Below, piece after piece: positions 1 through 10,050 of a stretch of DNA of 35,670 nt (positions are counted from its first letter, which is position 1; each line of letters opens with the position of its first letter). The DNA is from a virus: IMG/VR virus record IMGVR_UViG_3300042373_002386, positions 1 to 35,670 of that record, one strand, 5' to 3'. A model generated the notes under the pieces. It was not told where the DNA came from and made no database searches. It was given only the letters and a program-made list of their open reading frames with translations. Position numbers and translations under genes: made by a program.

Positions 1-701
1 GGAGCAACTGTTTCTGCTTTTGGTTTTTCTACAGTTTTAGGTGCTTCTACATCTTGTTCAACATCTACTAGTTTAAAATCCACTCCTGCATTGTCCATAA
101 TTGTTTTCAATACTTTGGACAAGTATGGTTTTGTTTTATATGGATTTTCTAGTGTTGAAGGAAAAACAATTTTACCATCTTTTACTACATAGTGAATGTC
201 TTGTTCCAATTTACCACCATATTTTTTCAAATTGTCTGGGGTTTTCATTGGGTAATAATTGGCTCCGTATTTTCCGATAATGTCTTTTGGAAGTTCTTTA
301 CCTGAAAGTGAAAATAAATAGTCGTTTAAGCTACCATCATTTCCTTCTGCTTGCCATTTTTCATAGCCTGCTTCTGCTTCAGCTTCTGCTTTAGCCCATG
401 CTTCAGGTACTCTGTTTTTGATATCAATTATTTTGAATGCTTTTTCATCATCCGAGCGAGAATCCCAATCTTTCCAAGCAGCTCCTGCTTTTTGTGCAGG
501 AATTGAAGGTCCGAATGCTTTTACAATAGCTTTTGGATCTCGCATGTTTTGTGCGTAGATACCATATGTTTTAGGATCGTTTAAAGCAGCTAATGCTTTG
601 TCGAGATCAGCAGGTTCAACAGCAAGGTCATAACGAACCTTTACTTGTTGCATACCATCTTCTTCTCCTTCGATTTCGCGTAGAATGTCTGTCAATTTCA
701 T
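1..701 (-). CDS. Hypothetical protein, 3' end cut by window edge
   Basis: An open frame runs from an ATG at 701 to the window edge, giving 233 residues with no stop. The protein begins MKLTDILREIEGEEDG. It is charged, Lys/Glu/Ala-rich, and contains an Ala/Glu-rich helical stretch (AWAKAEAEAEAGYEKW). Toward the visible end it becomes Val/Pro/Lys-rich (APKTVEKPKAETVAP), like a flexible tail. I do not recognise a family; a virion or scaffold-type protein is possible but unproven. It lies just after a strong terminator (716-745), so it should have its own promoter. An AT-rich TATTTATA box (705-712) lies three bases before the ATG, too close for an ordinary -10 element. Confidence 0.75.
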   Translation of the reverse strand, partial: MKLTDILREIEGEEDGMQQVKVRYDLAVEPADLDKALAALNDPKTYGIYAQNMRDPKAIVKAFGPSIPAQKAGAAWKDWDSRSDDEKAFKIIDIKNRVPEAWAKAEAEAEAGYEKWQAEGNDGSLNDYLFSLSGKELPKDIIGKYGANYYPMKTPDNLKKYGGKLEQDIHYVVKDGKIVFPSTLENPYKTKPYLSKVLKTIMDNAGVDFKLVDVEQDVEAPKTVEKPKAETVA

Positions 702-715
702 AATTATAAATATGT

Positions 716-745
716 AAAAAAGGAGACCCGTTACTGTGGGTCTCC
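716..745 (-). terminator. Rho-independent terminator
   Basis: Read on the minus strand, a perfect 8-bp stem (GGAGACCC/GGGTCTCC) with an 8-nt loop is followed at once by six T residues (716-721). The stop codon of the 731-994 gene lies inside the hairpin. It closes the groES-groEL transcription unit and is the most canonical terminator in the window. Confidence 0.9.
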
Positions 746-994
746 GTAAATGTTAAAGCGTTTAACTGGTTCGGGTTGAATTTCTTTTACCTCACTTCGA
801 ATAACATATAGTTTACTGTCCAAAGGAGCTAAACGGAACTCTGCCTTTTCTTGGTTTGCTTCAAACCATGCCTCTAAAGCATCAGTAAGTGACTTGTGAA
901 TGACTTTACTTTTATCGTTTACGAGCACCCACTGATCTCCAGGGGGTACTCGTGTTGCGATAAGTTCGTTATATTCTACTTGTTCAGTTTTCAT
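731..994 (-). CDS. Small hypothetical protein (87 aa)
   Basis: The ATG at 994 follows the groEL stop after one base, so this is the last gene of the groES-groEL unit, ending in the terminator hairpin. The protein is acidic and soluble, with no signal peptide or membrane segment. It has a central Trp/Ala/Glu-rich helix (DALEAWFEANQEKAEF) and a C-terminus FNIYGDPQ. That ending resembles an internal NIYGEP motif in the membrane protein at 17457-18494, but the match is too short to show homology. Family unknown. Linkage to groEL could mean a folding accessory role, but that is only positional. Confidence 0.7.
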   Translation of the reverse strand: MKTEQVEYNELIATRVPPGDQWVLVNDKSKVIHKSLTDALEAWFEANQEKAEFRLAPLDSKLYVIRSEVKEIQPEPVKRFNIYGDPQ

Positions 995-995
995 A

Positions 996-2927
<1,932 letters not shown>

Positions 2928-2931
<4 letters not shown>

Positions 2932-3284
2932 ATTTCTAATTTGTTTAACATTGATTCCATTCCTTCTTTAACTGTATTCCAGGTGTTGAGGTACTCTTGA
3001 ATGGTTTCGTACTCACCTTGATTTTGATAAAACTTTTCTTTTGAGATGCGGTTTACAGCATTTGCAAAGTTACTGTAGTAGCCTACTACTTTTTCAGTTT
3101 CTTTACCAGATGCTTTACCACCTCCAAAACCTCTTGTAGCAACAGATCTTTCCATTACTGTAAAGTTTGTAGCATCCTTTACAATATAAAAAGGCTCCAT
3201 TGCGGGGTCTTTAATTGTACATAAGTTTGATTGTGTGTCATTTTCGTCCCGAGCAGGACGACCTCGTCGTTTTGTTTCTTGCAT
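2928..3284 (-). CDS. Hypothetical protein with basic AT-hook-like N-terminus
   Basis: A 118-residue protein starting MQETKRRGRPARDEND. The RRGRPAR core resembles an AT-hook, the Gly-Arg-Pro motif that lies in the minor groove of AT-rich DNA. The rest is a compact mixed fold with a glycine-rich segment (RGFGGGKASGK) and a C-terminal helix. No family is recognised. It is the first gene after the 3307-3337 promoter and overlaps groES by 4 nt. A DNA-binding or regulatory role is a reasonable guess from the motif; nothing else in the sequence supports it. Confidence 0.75.
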
Positions 3285-3306
3285 AACTAACTTTTAATTT
3301 ATAACT

Positions 3307-3337
3307 ATAATATACGAAAACTAATTTGAATTTCCTA
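3307..3337 (-). promoter_or_regulatory. Promoter of the groES-groEL unit
   Basis: The minus strand has TATATTAT at 3307-3314. Exactly 20 nt upstream (3335-3337) is TAG, one mismatch from the TTG of the other promoters. The TTTCGTATATT context is shared with the sites at 14186 and 16364. It lies 23 nt upstream of the ATG at 3284. Confidence 0.6.
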
Positions 3338-3352
3338 ATTCTATTATACATA

Positions 3353-4087
3353 TTAGAAGGCACTTTCTTCTCTACGAACCATATAGTATTCGCATGTTGT
3401 GTCTTCTGATTTGAATTCAAGTTTCATTAGGCCCTGGTAGCTCAAGTAGATATTTCCACTTTCTAGGTCTTTGTTTTCTTTGAGTATGTTTCTAAACATG
3501 TCTGAGTTGAATGGGATTTCAACTTTCTCTTGTTTAATTGTACCATACATTTGGTAGGTGATTTTGTTGTTGTGGCCTTGCTCATCTCCAAATGTGAATA
3601 CACACATATTATCTCCATTTAAATCAATATCAATTGAAAGTGTCATTGAACCAATACCTGCTAAAGCATTCTTTGCTTTAACTAAATTATCGACATGTTC
3701 TTTTTCTAGAGGTAAAACTGCATCCCATTGCGGTTCAGTTACAGAACCTACTTTACCAATCAAAAGTGGATCGGCAAGTGCATAAGTCAAGTTAAATGAC
3801 TCATCTGCAAATTTCATTTTGGTATAAACCGATTTGCCTTTCTCTAATTCAAAGATTAGATCACCTTGAGTGATGCTAAGTAGGTTAAGTAGTTTTTTGG
3901 TGTCAAAGATAGCTAATTCACTGTCTTCAACATCAAAACCTGTATGAATAACTTTACCTATGACTTCTTTGTTTACAGACATAAAGTCAATAGATAATGT
4001 TTTGTCTTTGATTTTCCACTTAACGGATTCGTTTTCGCCTAAGTAGTATTTGTTTATAACCGATTGTAGAACTAATTTATTTACCAT
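3353..4087 (-). CDS. DNA polymerase sliding clamp, T4 gp45-like
   Basis: A 244-residue protein, close to T4 gp45 (228 residues). It shows the clamp pattern of repeated beta-rich halves: a TGFDVEDSELAIFDTKKLLNLLSI segment (fragment FDTKKLLNLLSI) similar to the gp45 stretch FDVAIYDLNGFLGILSL, then a central ADPLLIGK strand and a second half with YQMYGTIK and FNSDMFRNIL. The trimeric clamp encircles DNA and tethers the polymerase; in T4 it also activates late transcription. It is directly downstream of the DNA polymerase gene with its own promoter between them (4092-4122). The clamp loader genes are not in the window. Confidence 0.85.
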   Translation of the reverse strand: MVNKLVLQSVINKYYLGENESVKWKIKDKTLSIDFMSVNKEVIGKVIHTGFDVEDSELAIFDTKKLLNLLSITQGDLIFELEKGKSVYTKMKFADESFNLTYALADPLLIGKVGSVTEPQWDAVLPLEKEHVDNLVKAKNALAGIGSMTLSIDIDLNGDNMCVFTFGDEQGHNNKITYQMYGTIKQEKVEIPFNSDMFRNILKENKDLESGNIYLSYQGLMKLEFKSEDTTCEYYMVRREESAF

Positions 4088-4091
4088 GTGT

Positions 4092-4122
4092 TAAAGATAA
4101 GAAAAATATTTTAAATATCCTA
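4092..4122 (-). promoter_or_regulatory. Promoter of the sliding clamp gene
   Basis: TATCTTTA at 4092-4099 on the minus strand is followed upstream, after 20 nt, by TAG at 4120-4122. The TAG is also the stop codon of the polymerase gene. The -7 part fits the Bacteroidota TAnnTTT pattern, while the -33 part has one mismatch to TTG. Its -7 end is 5 nt from the clamp ATG, so the transcript would have almost no leader. Confidence 0.5.
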
Positions 4123-6849
4123 GCTGAAATTGAAGAATTTAGCTTTAAATGGGTTCAAATTAAGCACCCATCCAATATCATTGTATACTGTTTCTAATTT
4201 ATTTCGAATTACACTATCAAATAAACCATCACGATCAATATATTTGTTGATCAACTCAGTGATTTCAGGTGGATCATTGTAGCCATTGTAACCAATTACC
4301 TCAATTTGATATGGGTTTGGTTTCAAATAAGCAATATACATTTTATCTCCAATTGTAAATTCAGGATACTTTACATTGAGTTTCTTGTAACGTAAAAAAT
4401 CGTTATAGATTATAGCAGATTTTGTATTTACGGGACATTTCAATTTCAATTTAGAGAACAATTCACCAGCCATAGGTCTACGTTCAATATATTCACCCAT
4501 TTTTTTCAATCCAGTTGGTTTAAGCAACTTAATCCACTCTACCGTTTGCATTGAATTTTTAAAGTCCATTACGTCTTTATCAATGTCTTCTTTTGGTTTA
4601 CTGAATAGAATGGATTTGATTAGCTCTTCTCCAAAGTTTCTAAAGTAAGGGGGGAAATTAGATTTCATAATGTCTAGTCCCTTCATCTCTAGTTCCTCAA
4701 TAGGTACACCTTCTTTGTTTACAATATACATTGCATAACGGCGTTTTCCAGACCAATACGCTTTTTCAGCGATTACCTCTTGTTTTAATACGAAGTGGTG
4801 ATCACCAGTCATATTGTACAGATCCTGCGTAATATTGTTTAGATTCGCGTTTGCTACATCTTGGAGTTCCTCTGTCAAAACTAATAATCGTTTGATTTTT
4901 TCTTCACGGTCCTCGTAGTTCAAATCAGGGTTTCGATGTTTAAGCAAATCAGTCAATTCCATATAAAGTGAATCGGTATCAGATGCAATCACAAAATCTC
5001 TAGGGTCAATATCTAATTGATCCGAAATGTATTTGTTTACAAAAGCAATAGATTCTTTAGTTAAACGTTGACCACTATTTGTAATACCTGCAGAACATAT
5101 TTTAAATCCATCTGTAAAGCGCCATGAGTTGATAGCATAAGTACCATACAATGCATTTTGCAAGATTTTAAATGCCATTTGATACAAGTCATATAATTTG
5201 TAATTGGCCCAATCTTCCGCTTTACCTGCGCTTTTCTTGAGTGCTCGATAATGTTCTCGCTGATTGAACCAATCCTCAAGTACCTCGCAAGCAATACTTT
5301 TCTTATCATTAGTAAAGAACGCTCCACTAGCTGCTATTGTCCAGTTATTGTCTTCAATTAAACGAATTAAAGCACCAACAGATATAGTAGCATCTTTAAG
5401 TTGATACGAATACTTATTTAGTTTTTGGATATGTATTTTTTCTTCGGGATCACGTTTCTTTAATTGCTCGAGTGAATTATATTGCTCGTAATTGTTTTTT
5501 GTAACAATTCTACCTACCAATGTTTCAACACCCAAGTTTAATGATTTGATAATTGAAGGGTATAGTGAGGTAAAGTCAAGGTCACTCACATCTGAATATA
5601 GTCCTGGAATAGGATCAAGTAAGTATCCACCTGCGTAACTGTCTTTTTTCTTGACTGTTCTTGGACTACGAGAAATATATTTTCCAGCCATTGTTTTGAC
5701 TATAATCTGCTTGTCCTCAAAGCTATATACTGTACCTTCAATTGTAGGAGTACCTCGTTGATGTACAATATGATCACCCAATTCCAAATCCCTAATTGTA
5801 GGATTAGTAGTTGTTGGTTTGTTTGGTGCAATAATATTTTTACGTTTTAGATACGTTAAAATAGCACCCTCGTTTAATGCAGTATTATAGTAAATTGATT
5901 CGTATGGTGTATGGCACAAGTGGGAAATCAAGATAGTCAATTCAATAAACTTCTGTTTTTCCTCTAGCGCTTCAATGATTTCAACATCTCGAATGTTATA
6001 GTCAATGAATTTGTTTGGATCTTCTCTAAACAATGTATCCAAACTACCATTGTATTCAATTTTACCTAACTTAGCATATTTGGTTCCAATATCACCTAGT
6101 TTATATGATGGTTCTTCCTTCATAATATACTTACGAAGCAACAACATATAGTCTAGACTATTAACTAAACCAATACGAATTGGGGAATTTGGTTGGGATA
6201 TAACTTCTTCAATTTTACCTACTGGGGATAAGCGGTATACTTCATCTCCTAGTTTTTTCTTGATTCGGTAGTACAAGTATGGGATATCAAAGAAATCACT
6301 GTTGTAACCTACAACAATTGTAGGATCCATTTGTTCCCATTTCAATAAAAACTTACGTAGTAAAGTATCTTCAGTTGCACATGGAATTACTTTTTTACCA
6401 TCTTGGTCAATATCTTCTATTTTACCTTCTTTGTCTAAAATAAAACATATTTTTTCTTTGGTAGAAGTATCAATTAAAGCAATTGCAGTTATCTCAGCAT
6501 TTGCTTCTTTAATTGTGGTTGGTGTAAGTGCACCTAAAATTTCAATCTCAATATCCAGATAAACTGTATTGTGGTATGAAGGCATTTCATCCGTCTTGTA
6601 GTACAGATCCCTCAACAATACAAGTTCACGGTCAATATCTTTTTCTAGAATAGTATGATCTTTTCTATCATACTTGCCTTGGAGGGCAGAACATCTATCA
6701 CCAAATAGTGTTTCATATTCCCCCTCTTCGTCAAGTTTATATACAGTAGGCCAATATTGGAATTTGTGTATTCCTTTTTTATCGTCCCTGAGATAGTAAT
6801 GCCACTGATCTTCTCCGGGTAATCTATTATAGAAAACCGATTGATACAT
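4120..6849 (-). CDS. Family B DNA polymerase, T4 gp43-like
   Basis: A 909-residue replicative polymerase (T4 gp43 is 898). The 3'-5' exonuclease motifs are present: Exo I YLDIEIE (D99, E101), Exo II VVGYNSDFFDIPY (near 179-191), Exo III YNIRDVEI (near 284-291). Polymerase motif A is DLDFTSLYPS (catalytic Asp near 425), motif B KILQNALYG (near 561-569) and motif C ASDTDSLY (near 622-629). The C-terminus, NPFKAKFFNFS, is rich in aromatic residues, as expected for a clamp-binding tail. The sliding clamp gene follows directly. The ATG at 6849 is preceded by the recurrent AAATAAGAGTT leader. All catalytic residues are intact, so this should be the main proofreading replicase. Confidence 0.97.
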   Translation of the reverse strand: MYQSVFYNRLPGEDQWHYYLRDDKKGIHKFQYWPTVYKLDEEGEYETLFGDRCSALQGKYDRKDHTILEKDIDRELVLLRDLYYKTDEMPSYHNTVYLDIEIEILGALTPTTIKEANAEITAIALIDTSTKEKICFILDKEGKIEDIDQDGKKVIPCATEDTLLRKFLLKWEQMDPTIVVGYNSDFFDIPYLYYRIKKKLGDEVYRLSPVGKIEEVISQPNSPIRIGLVNSLDYMLLLRKYIMKEEPSYKLGDIGTKYAKLGKIEYNGSLDTLFREDPNKFIDYNIRDVEIIEALEEKQKFIELTILISHLCHTPYESIYYNTALNEGAILTYLKRKNIIAPNKPTTTNPTIRDLELGDHIVHQRGTPTIEGTVYSFEDKQIIVKTMAGKYISRSPRTVKKKDSYAGGYLLDPIPGLYSDVSDLDFTSLYPSIIKSLNLGVETLVGRIVTKNNYEQYNSLEQLKKRDPEEKIHIQKLNKYSYQLKDATISVGALIRLIEDNNWTIAASGAFFTNDKKSIACEVLEDWFNQREHYRALKKSAGKAEDWANYKLYDLYQMAFKILQNALYGTYAINSWRFTDGFKICSAGITNSGQRLTKESIAFVNKYISDQLDIDPRDFVIASDTDSLYMELTDLLKHRNPDLNYEDREEKIKRLLVLTEELQDVANANLNNITQDLYNMTGDHHFVLKQEVIAEKAYWSGKRRYAMYIVNKEGVPIEELEMKGLDIMKSNFPPYFRNFGEELIKSILFSKPKEDIDKDVMDFKNSMQTVEWIKLLKPTGLKKMGEYIERRPMAGELFSKLKLKCPVNTKSAIIYNDFLRYKKLNVKYPEFTIGDKMYIAYLKPNPYQIEVIGYNGYNDPPEITELINKYIDRDGLFDSVIRNKLETVYNDIGWVLNLNPFKAKFFNFS

Positions 6850-6860
6850 AACTCTTATTT
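6850..6860 (-). promoter_or_regulatory. Start-codon leader element AAATAAGAGTT
   Basis: One of five copies of AAATAA(A/G)AGTT in front of start codons (others at 13911, 14168, 30521 and 34023). It directly abuts the polymerase ATG. There is no purine-rich Shine-Dalgarno site, so this element may serve ribosome binding or translational control. Confidence 0.5.
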
Positions 6861-6870
6861 AATATTAAAA

Positions 6871-7161
6871 TTACTTCTTTCTAGTAGTTTTGATAGTGGT
6901 TGGGGTTTCTTCCACTGTATCTACATCTGCACTTAATACTTCAGCAGATATTTCTTCAATTGTAAGTTCTTCTACAGGTGTTTCTACTACAGGAGCTTTA
7001 ACAACTGGTTTTTCAATAATTGGAGTTGGTTTATTTGTAGGTGGGTTTAAAGAGATCTCTAGTTGTTTGATTAAAGACATAATCTCATTATATCTAATAT
7101 TAGGTTGAGACCATTCTACAACATGTTTTAATTCTTTAACAATTTGATTTGGTGTTTTCAT
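6871..7161 (-). CDS. Hypothetical protein with Pro/Val/Thr/Glu-rich tail
   Basis: A 96-residue protein. The first 40 residues are helical with aromatic residues (IVKELKHVVEWSQPNIRYNEIMSLI). The rest is a low-complexity Pro/Val/Glu/Thr tail (KPTPIIEKPVVKAPVVETP) ending in a basic TTIKTTRKK. It lies between the MazG-like gene and DNA polymerase, with short spacers. No family recognised. The helical head plus disordered tail suggests a binding or linker protein, but nothing visible fixes a function. Confidence 0.7.
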   Translation of the reverse strand: MKTPNQIVKELKHVVEWSQPNIRYNEIMSLIKQLEISLNPPTNKPTPIIEKPVVKAPVVETPVEELTIEEISAEVLSADVDTVEETPTTIKTTRKK

Positions 7162-7176
7162 ATTTTGATTTATATT

Positions 7177-7794
7177 TTATTTAAAAAATTGGGTAAGGTC
7201 TGGTCTGAAGTAATTAATGTTCTTCATAACCTTGCGATCGCGTGTTCTATAGACGATAAAATACTTACCAACCTGTTCATAGTGACATGGTTCCTCTTGC
7301 TCTGCGGAGCGAACTCTAACGGTTTCTTGTGCCTCTTCTTCACTTGTACAAGCTTTGCTAAGATTTGACGCTTGAACCTCTTGATACGCGGGCCATACTT
7401 TATCCTTAAGACCATGTAACATAGCCCCGTTACCCAACGATACGTAGGTAATGTCACATAGAGCATCAAGCACTTCAACAATATTGCCTGTTTCACACGC
7501 ATGCTTATATTCTTCGAGTTCCTCCAAAATGAAATTATAGACAAACATCCACTCCTTCTCGTCGGGAATGACCGGGTCATAATTATTTGGCTTCCCCATA
7601 ACTGCATTGAACTCTTCAACTTCTGATACAAATGGCACATAGTTTTCTTTTAGATTACTAATCTCGATATTTAACCTAGACCATTCCTTAACTACATCGT
7701 CTCCAAGTTCAATTTTGGACATTAGGGAAAGATCAACTACTTGGCCTGCTAATAATGAAATTAACTCAGCTTGTTTCTTTTCTAATGGGCTCAT
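7177..7794 (-). CDS. MazG-like nucleoside triphosphate pyrophosphohydrolase
   Basis: A 205-residue protein with an all-alpha NTP-PPase core in the middle. EVEEFNAVMGKP is followed by FILEELEEYKHACE and VEVLDALCDITYV, giving the ExxE...ExxD metal-binding arrangement typical of MazG-type enzymes that hydrolyse NTPs to NMP and pyrophosphate. An AYQEVQASNLSK motif follows, as in phage and PRA-PH-like MazG proteins. The last 50 residues are a less typical extension. It starts within the folE stop (ATGA, 4 nt). Phage MazG proteins may clean nucleotide pools or lower alarmone levels; here it sits beside deazaguanine and dNTP supply genes. Confidence 0.85.
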   Translation of the reverse strand: MSPLEKKQAELISLLAGQVVDLSLMSKIELGDDVVKEWSRLNIEISNLKENYVPFVSEVEEFNAVMGKPNNYDPVIPDEKEWMFVYNFILEELEEYKHACETGNIVEVLDALCDITYVSLGNGAMLHGLKDKVWPAYQEVQASNLSKACTSEEEAQETVRVRSAEQEEPCHYEQVGKYFIVYRTRDRKVMKNINYFRPDLTQFFK

Positions 7795-8489
7795 ATCTGG
7801 TGTCCTCCGTTATTGATTTTGATTGAATCGAAGAATTCTTTACGTGCTTGATTATCATTTTCCAAGAACACACCTGATGCTTTTGTAGTTACCATTGAAG
7901 CACCTTGGTGTTTTACACCTCTACAAGATACACAGTTGTGGGTTGCTACTACAGTTACGATTACTCCTCTATTCAATTCACAAATTTTGTTTACTGCATT
8001 GTGGATTGCTGAAGTTAATTGTTCTTGGATAGCACCTCTACGACCAAATAGTTCTACAATACGGTTCAATTTAGATAAGCCGATTACTCTACCTTCGTTT
8101 CCAACTACATAACCAATATGAACTACTCCTCCAATTGTTTGGTGGTGGTGTGAACACATTGAAGTAACAGGAATATTTCGTTCGATTACAATACCATCAT
8201 AACCATCACTAGGGAATGAAGTAATATCGGACATTGCAGTATATCGACCTGCAAATAAATCAAATACATATGCTTTTGCTACACGACGTGGAGTATCAGA
8301 TGAGTTTGGATCGTTTTCCCAATCTACACCTAATGCAGTTAAGAACTTACCATAAGCTTCTTCTGCTTCATCTACCATTGCCCACTTTTCTTTCTCGGTA
8401 AGTGGAAAACCAGGTGCAACACCATTTGCAAAACCAATTTTTACACATTCTAAATCTGTGTGCTGTTTTTTACGATTGTTTTCTGACAT
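7791..8489 (-). CDS. folE: GTP cyclohydrolase I
   Basis: A 232-residue GTP cyclohydrolase I that converts GTP to 7,8-dihydroneopterin triphosphate, the entry step of folate and queuosine/preQ0 synthesis. Zinc and catalytic motifs are visible: SMCSHHHQTIGG (C112, H114, H115), GLSKLNRIVELFGRR, QEQLTSAI, and HNCVSCRGVKHQG (C186 and C189 region), ending ASMVTTKASGVF. Length is normal. With QueD, QueE, QueC and a DpdA-like protein nearby, its product almost certainly feeds 7-deazaguanine synthesis for DNA modification. It is first in a unit driven by the promoter at 8508-8538 and overlaps the MazG-like gene by 4 nt. Confidence 0.96.
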   Translation of the reverse strand: MSENNRKKQHTDLECVKIGFANGVAPGFPLTEKEKWAMVDEAEEAYGKFLTALGVDWENDPNSSDTPRRVAKAYVFDLFAGRYTAMSDITSFPSDGYDGIVIERNIPVTSMCSHHHQTIGGVVHIGYVVGNEGRVIGLSKLNRIVELFGRRGAIQEQLTSAIHNAVNKICELNRGVIVTVVATHNCVSCRGVKHQGASMVTTKASGVFLENDNQARKEFFDSIKINNGGHQI

Positions 8490-8507
8490 ATAACTAATTA
8501 TTTTATA

Positions 8508-8538
8508 TAAATGTACGAAGAATATTTTTAATCTCCAA
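8508..8538 (-). promoter_or_regulatory. Promoter of the folE unit
   Basis: TTG at 8536-8538, a 20-nt spacer, then TACATTTA at 8508-8515 on the minus strand. It fits the Bacteroidota -33 TTG / -7 TAnnTTTG arrangement and lies 19 nt upstream of the folE ATG. The TTGGAG context is shared with the promoters at 12011 and 18500. Confidence 0.75.
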
Positions 8539-8539
8539 G

Positions 8540-9034
8540 TTAAAGTGCGTAAATATAATCTAAATTTCGCTCTTTTGAATTATTATCCATTCCATAACCT
8601 ACTACCCATTGATCTTGGATCATGAAACCTGAAATATGATGATATTCTGATAAAGGGGAAGTATCTCGAGTTAATAGAGTAATCATTTGGAGTGATAAAG
8701 GGTTCAAAGCAGATAAATGCTCTAAAATTCTATTTAAAGTATTTCCAGTATCATAGAAATCATCTATTACGTATACATATTTTCCTTCAATGTTTGTTTC
8801 AATATCTTTTAAGATATGAACTACACCTTGATCTTGTCCATTGTATGATTTGGCTCGTATAAAGTCAACTTCAAAATCAATTGACATTTCTTTAGCTAAA
8901 TCACTAAAAAACATAAACCCACCATTTAATACACATATCATTACTACATCATCATCAACAGTATGTTTAAATGAAATGCGGTGGGCTAGTTCTTTAACTT
9001 TTTCTTGAATTTGCTCTGAAGTAAATAGAATCAT
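8540..9034 (-). CDS. hpt: Hypoxanthine/guanine phosphoribosyltransferase-like protein
   Basis: A 164-residue type I phosphoribosyltransferase. The PRPP loop is VYVIDDFYDTGNTL (residues 87-100), close to the HPRT consensus with adjacent acidic residues at 91-92 and DTG at 95-97. CVLNGGFMFFSDLA is the N-terminal PRPP-binding loop, and VVGYGMDNNSKERNLDYIYAL matches the HPRT C-terminal base-binding segment. HPRT joins hypoxanthine or guanine to PRPP. It lies between folE and queE, with a 4-nt overlap to queE, so it is part of the deazaguanine block. It could salvage purines for GTP, or salvage guanine displaced by base exchange (see findings). Fold confident; substrate not. Confidence 0.88.
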   Translation of the reverse strand: MILFTSEQIQEKVKELAHRISFKHTVDDDVVMICVLNGGFMFFSDLAKEMSIDFEVDFIRAKSYNGQDQGVVHILKDIETNIEGKYVYVIDDFYDTGNTLNRILEHLSALNPLSLQMITLLTRDTSPLSEYHHISGFMIQDQWVVGYGMDNNSKERNLDYIYAL

Positions 9035-9813
9035 ACTCCTCTTTTTGTATCGAATGCAATAATATGATCTCTACCTGTCATGTTGTATCCTTTTTCAGCA
9101 CACATATCAAATACAAGTGGATACATTTTAATTAATTCATCTCTTGTATCACCAGCTGGCATGATATAGGTTTTCCATTTTGGGATTTCCAATGCAACTC
9201 TAAATGCTTCAATTTCAGCTAAATTCTCTTCAGTACCATCCCAAACTGGTTTGTAATGATAATCGAAGTGATAATCGAGTGTTTGTTTGATTGTATCCAT
9301 TTTAAGACGGAACTTATTATGTTGATCAATCATTTTCTGGTCCACAATCGCTCCTTGAGGCGTAACAGCTCCAAGTACGGGAATACTATTACCAAATTTA
9401 GGACTGAGAGATATAAGAGATATAGGATAGTCAGTAGCGAGGAAATGAGAACCTTCGGTTTCAATAGTAATAAGAATACCTCTTTCATAAGCAAAATGTG
9501 TTAACTCATTTACAAGCTTAGGGTGCATTGTAGGTGAGCCACCCGTCAACATCATTTCTTTGATGTGTGGGTTTTCGTCATAAATTTTGATAATATCATT
9601 AAAGGTAAATGTACCTTTTTCTGGGTGGATACTTGTATACCAAGAATCACACCATCCGCCTTCTCCAAAGTAGCAGCGGTGAGTACAACCTGTTGTACGA
9701 ACTGCAATCGTTGGGCGTCCAAAACGAGATCCCTCGCTTTGAACGCAACGATATAATTCTACAATTGGTAAAACTTTGTTGTAATCTTCTATTCTTCCTA
9801 GACTAGATTCCAT
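9031..9813 (-). CDS. queE: 7-carboxy-7-deazaguanine synthase (radical SAM)
   Basis: A 260-residue radical SAM protein. QueE converts 6-carboxytetrahydropterin to 7-carboxy-7-deazaguanine (CDG). The N-terminal VELYRCVQSEGSRFGRPTIAVRTTG region (fragment VQSEGSRFGRPTIAVRTTG) is typical of QueE. The [4Fe-4S] cysteines are C43, C47 and C55 in GCTHRCYFGEGGWCDSW, giving Cx3Cx7C rather than the usual Cx3Cx2C. MLTGGSPTMHP is the SAM-binding GGE-like motif, and IETEGSH and SLSPKFG also match QueE. It is preceded by a thioredoxin gene overlapping by 16 nt and followed by the phosphoribosyltransferase gene. Function is well supported; the cluster spacing is unusual. Confidence 0.93.
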   Translation of the reverse strand: MESSLGRIEDYNKVLPIVELYRCVQSEGSRFGRPTIAVRTTGCTHRCYFGEGGWCDSWYTSIHPEKGTFTFNDIIKIYDENPHIKEMMLTGGSPTMHPKLVNELTHFAYERGILITIETEGSHFLATDYPISLISLSPKFGNSIPVLGAVTPQGAIVDQKMIDQHNKFRLKMDTIKQTLDYHFDYHYKPVWDGTEENLAEIEAFRVALEIPKWKTYIMPAGDTRDELIKMYPLVFDMCAEKGYNMTGRDHIIAFDTKRGV

Positions 9814-10046
9814 TTTTCTTTTACTTGTGCTTCAGTTAAAACTCCGATTGATTTGTCTGCCTCTTGACCGTCTTTCAAAAATACAAGCGTAGGTACGCTT
9901 CGAATATTGTATTGTGCAGCCATTTGAGGATTTTCATCCACGTTAATAAATTTAACAGGATGTTGTTGCCCTACACGTTCCATAACGGGTTTAAAGTTTT
10001 TACATGGCATACACCAAGGGGCAGAGAAGTATAAAATTTCTTTCAT
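9798..10046 (-). CDS. Thioredoxin-like protein, WCMPC active site
   Basis: An 82-residue minimal thioredoxin fold. The active site is SAPWCMPCKNFKP (residues 8-20), and the cis-proline motif SVPTLVFLKDG is near residues 50-60. Canonical thioredoxin has WCGPC and about 105 residues; this one lacks part of the N-terminus and has Met in place of Gly, as some phage glutaredoxin/thioredoxin hybrids do. Likely roles are reducing ribonucleotide reductase (NrdA has a C-terminal CxxC) or keeping the deazaguanine enzymes reduced. It overlaps queE by 16 nt. A weak promoter-like site with a hairpin lies just upstream (10051-10088). Confidence 0.93.
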   Translation of the reverse strand: MKEILYFSAPWCMPCKNFKPVMERVGQQHPVKFINVDENPQMAAQYNIRSVPTLVFLKDGQEADKSIGVLTEAQVKEKWNLV

Positions 10047-10050
10047 TTTA

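Noticed and set aside
5061-5327. An 88-residue minus-strand frame inside DNA polymerase
   Set aside because: Alternate frame within an intact polymerase; no independent start signal.
7224-7640. A 138-residue minus-strand frame inside the MazG-like gene
   Set aside because: Alternate frame over a clear MazG-like sequence.
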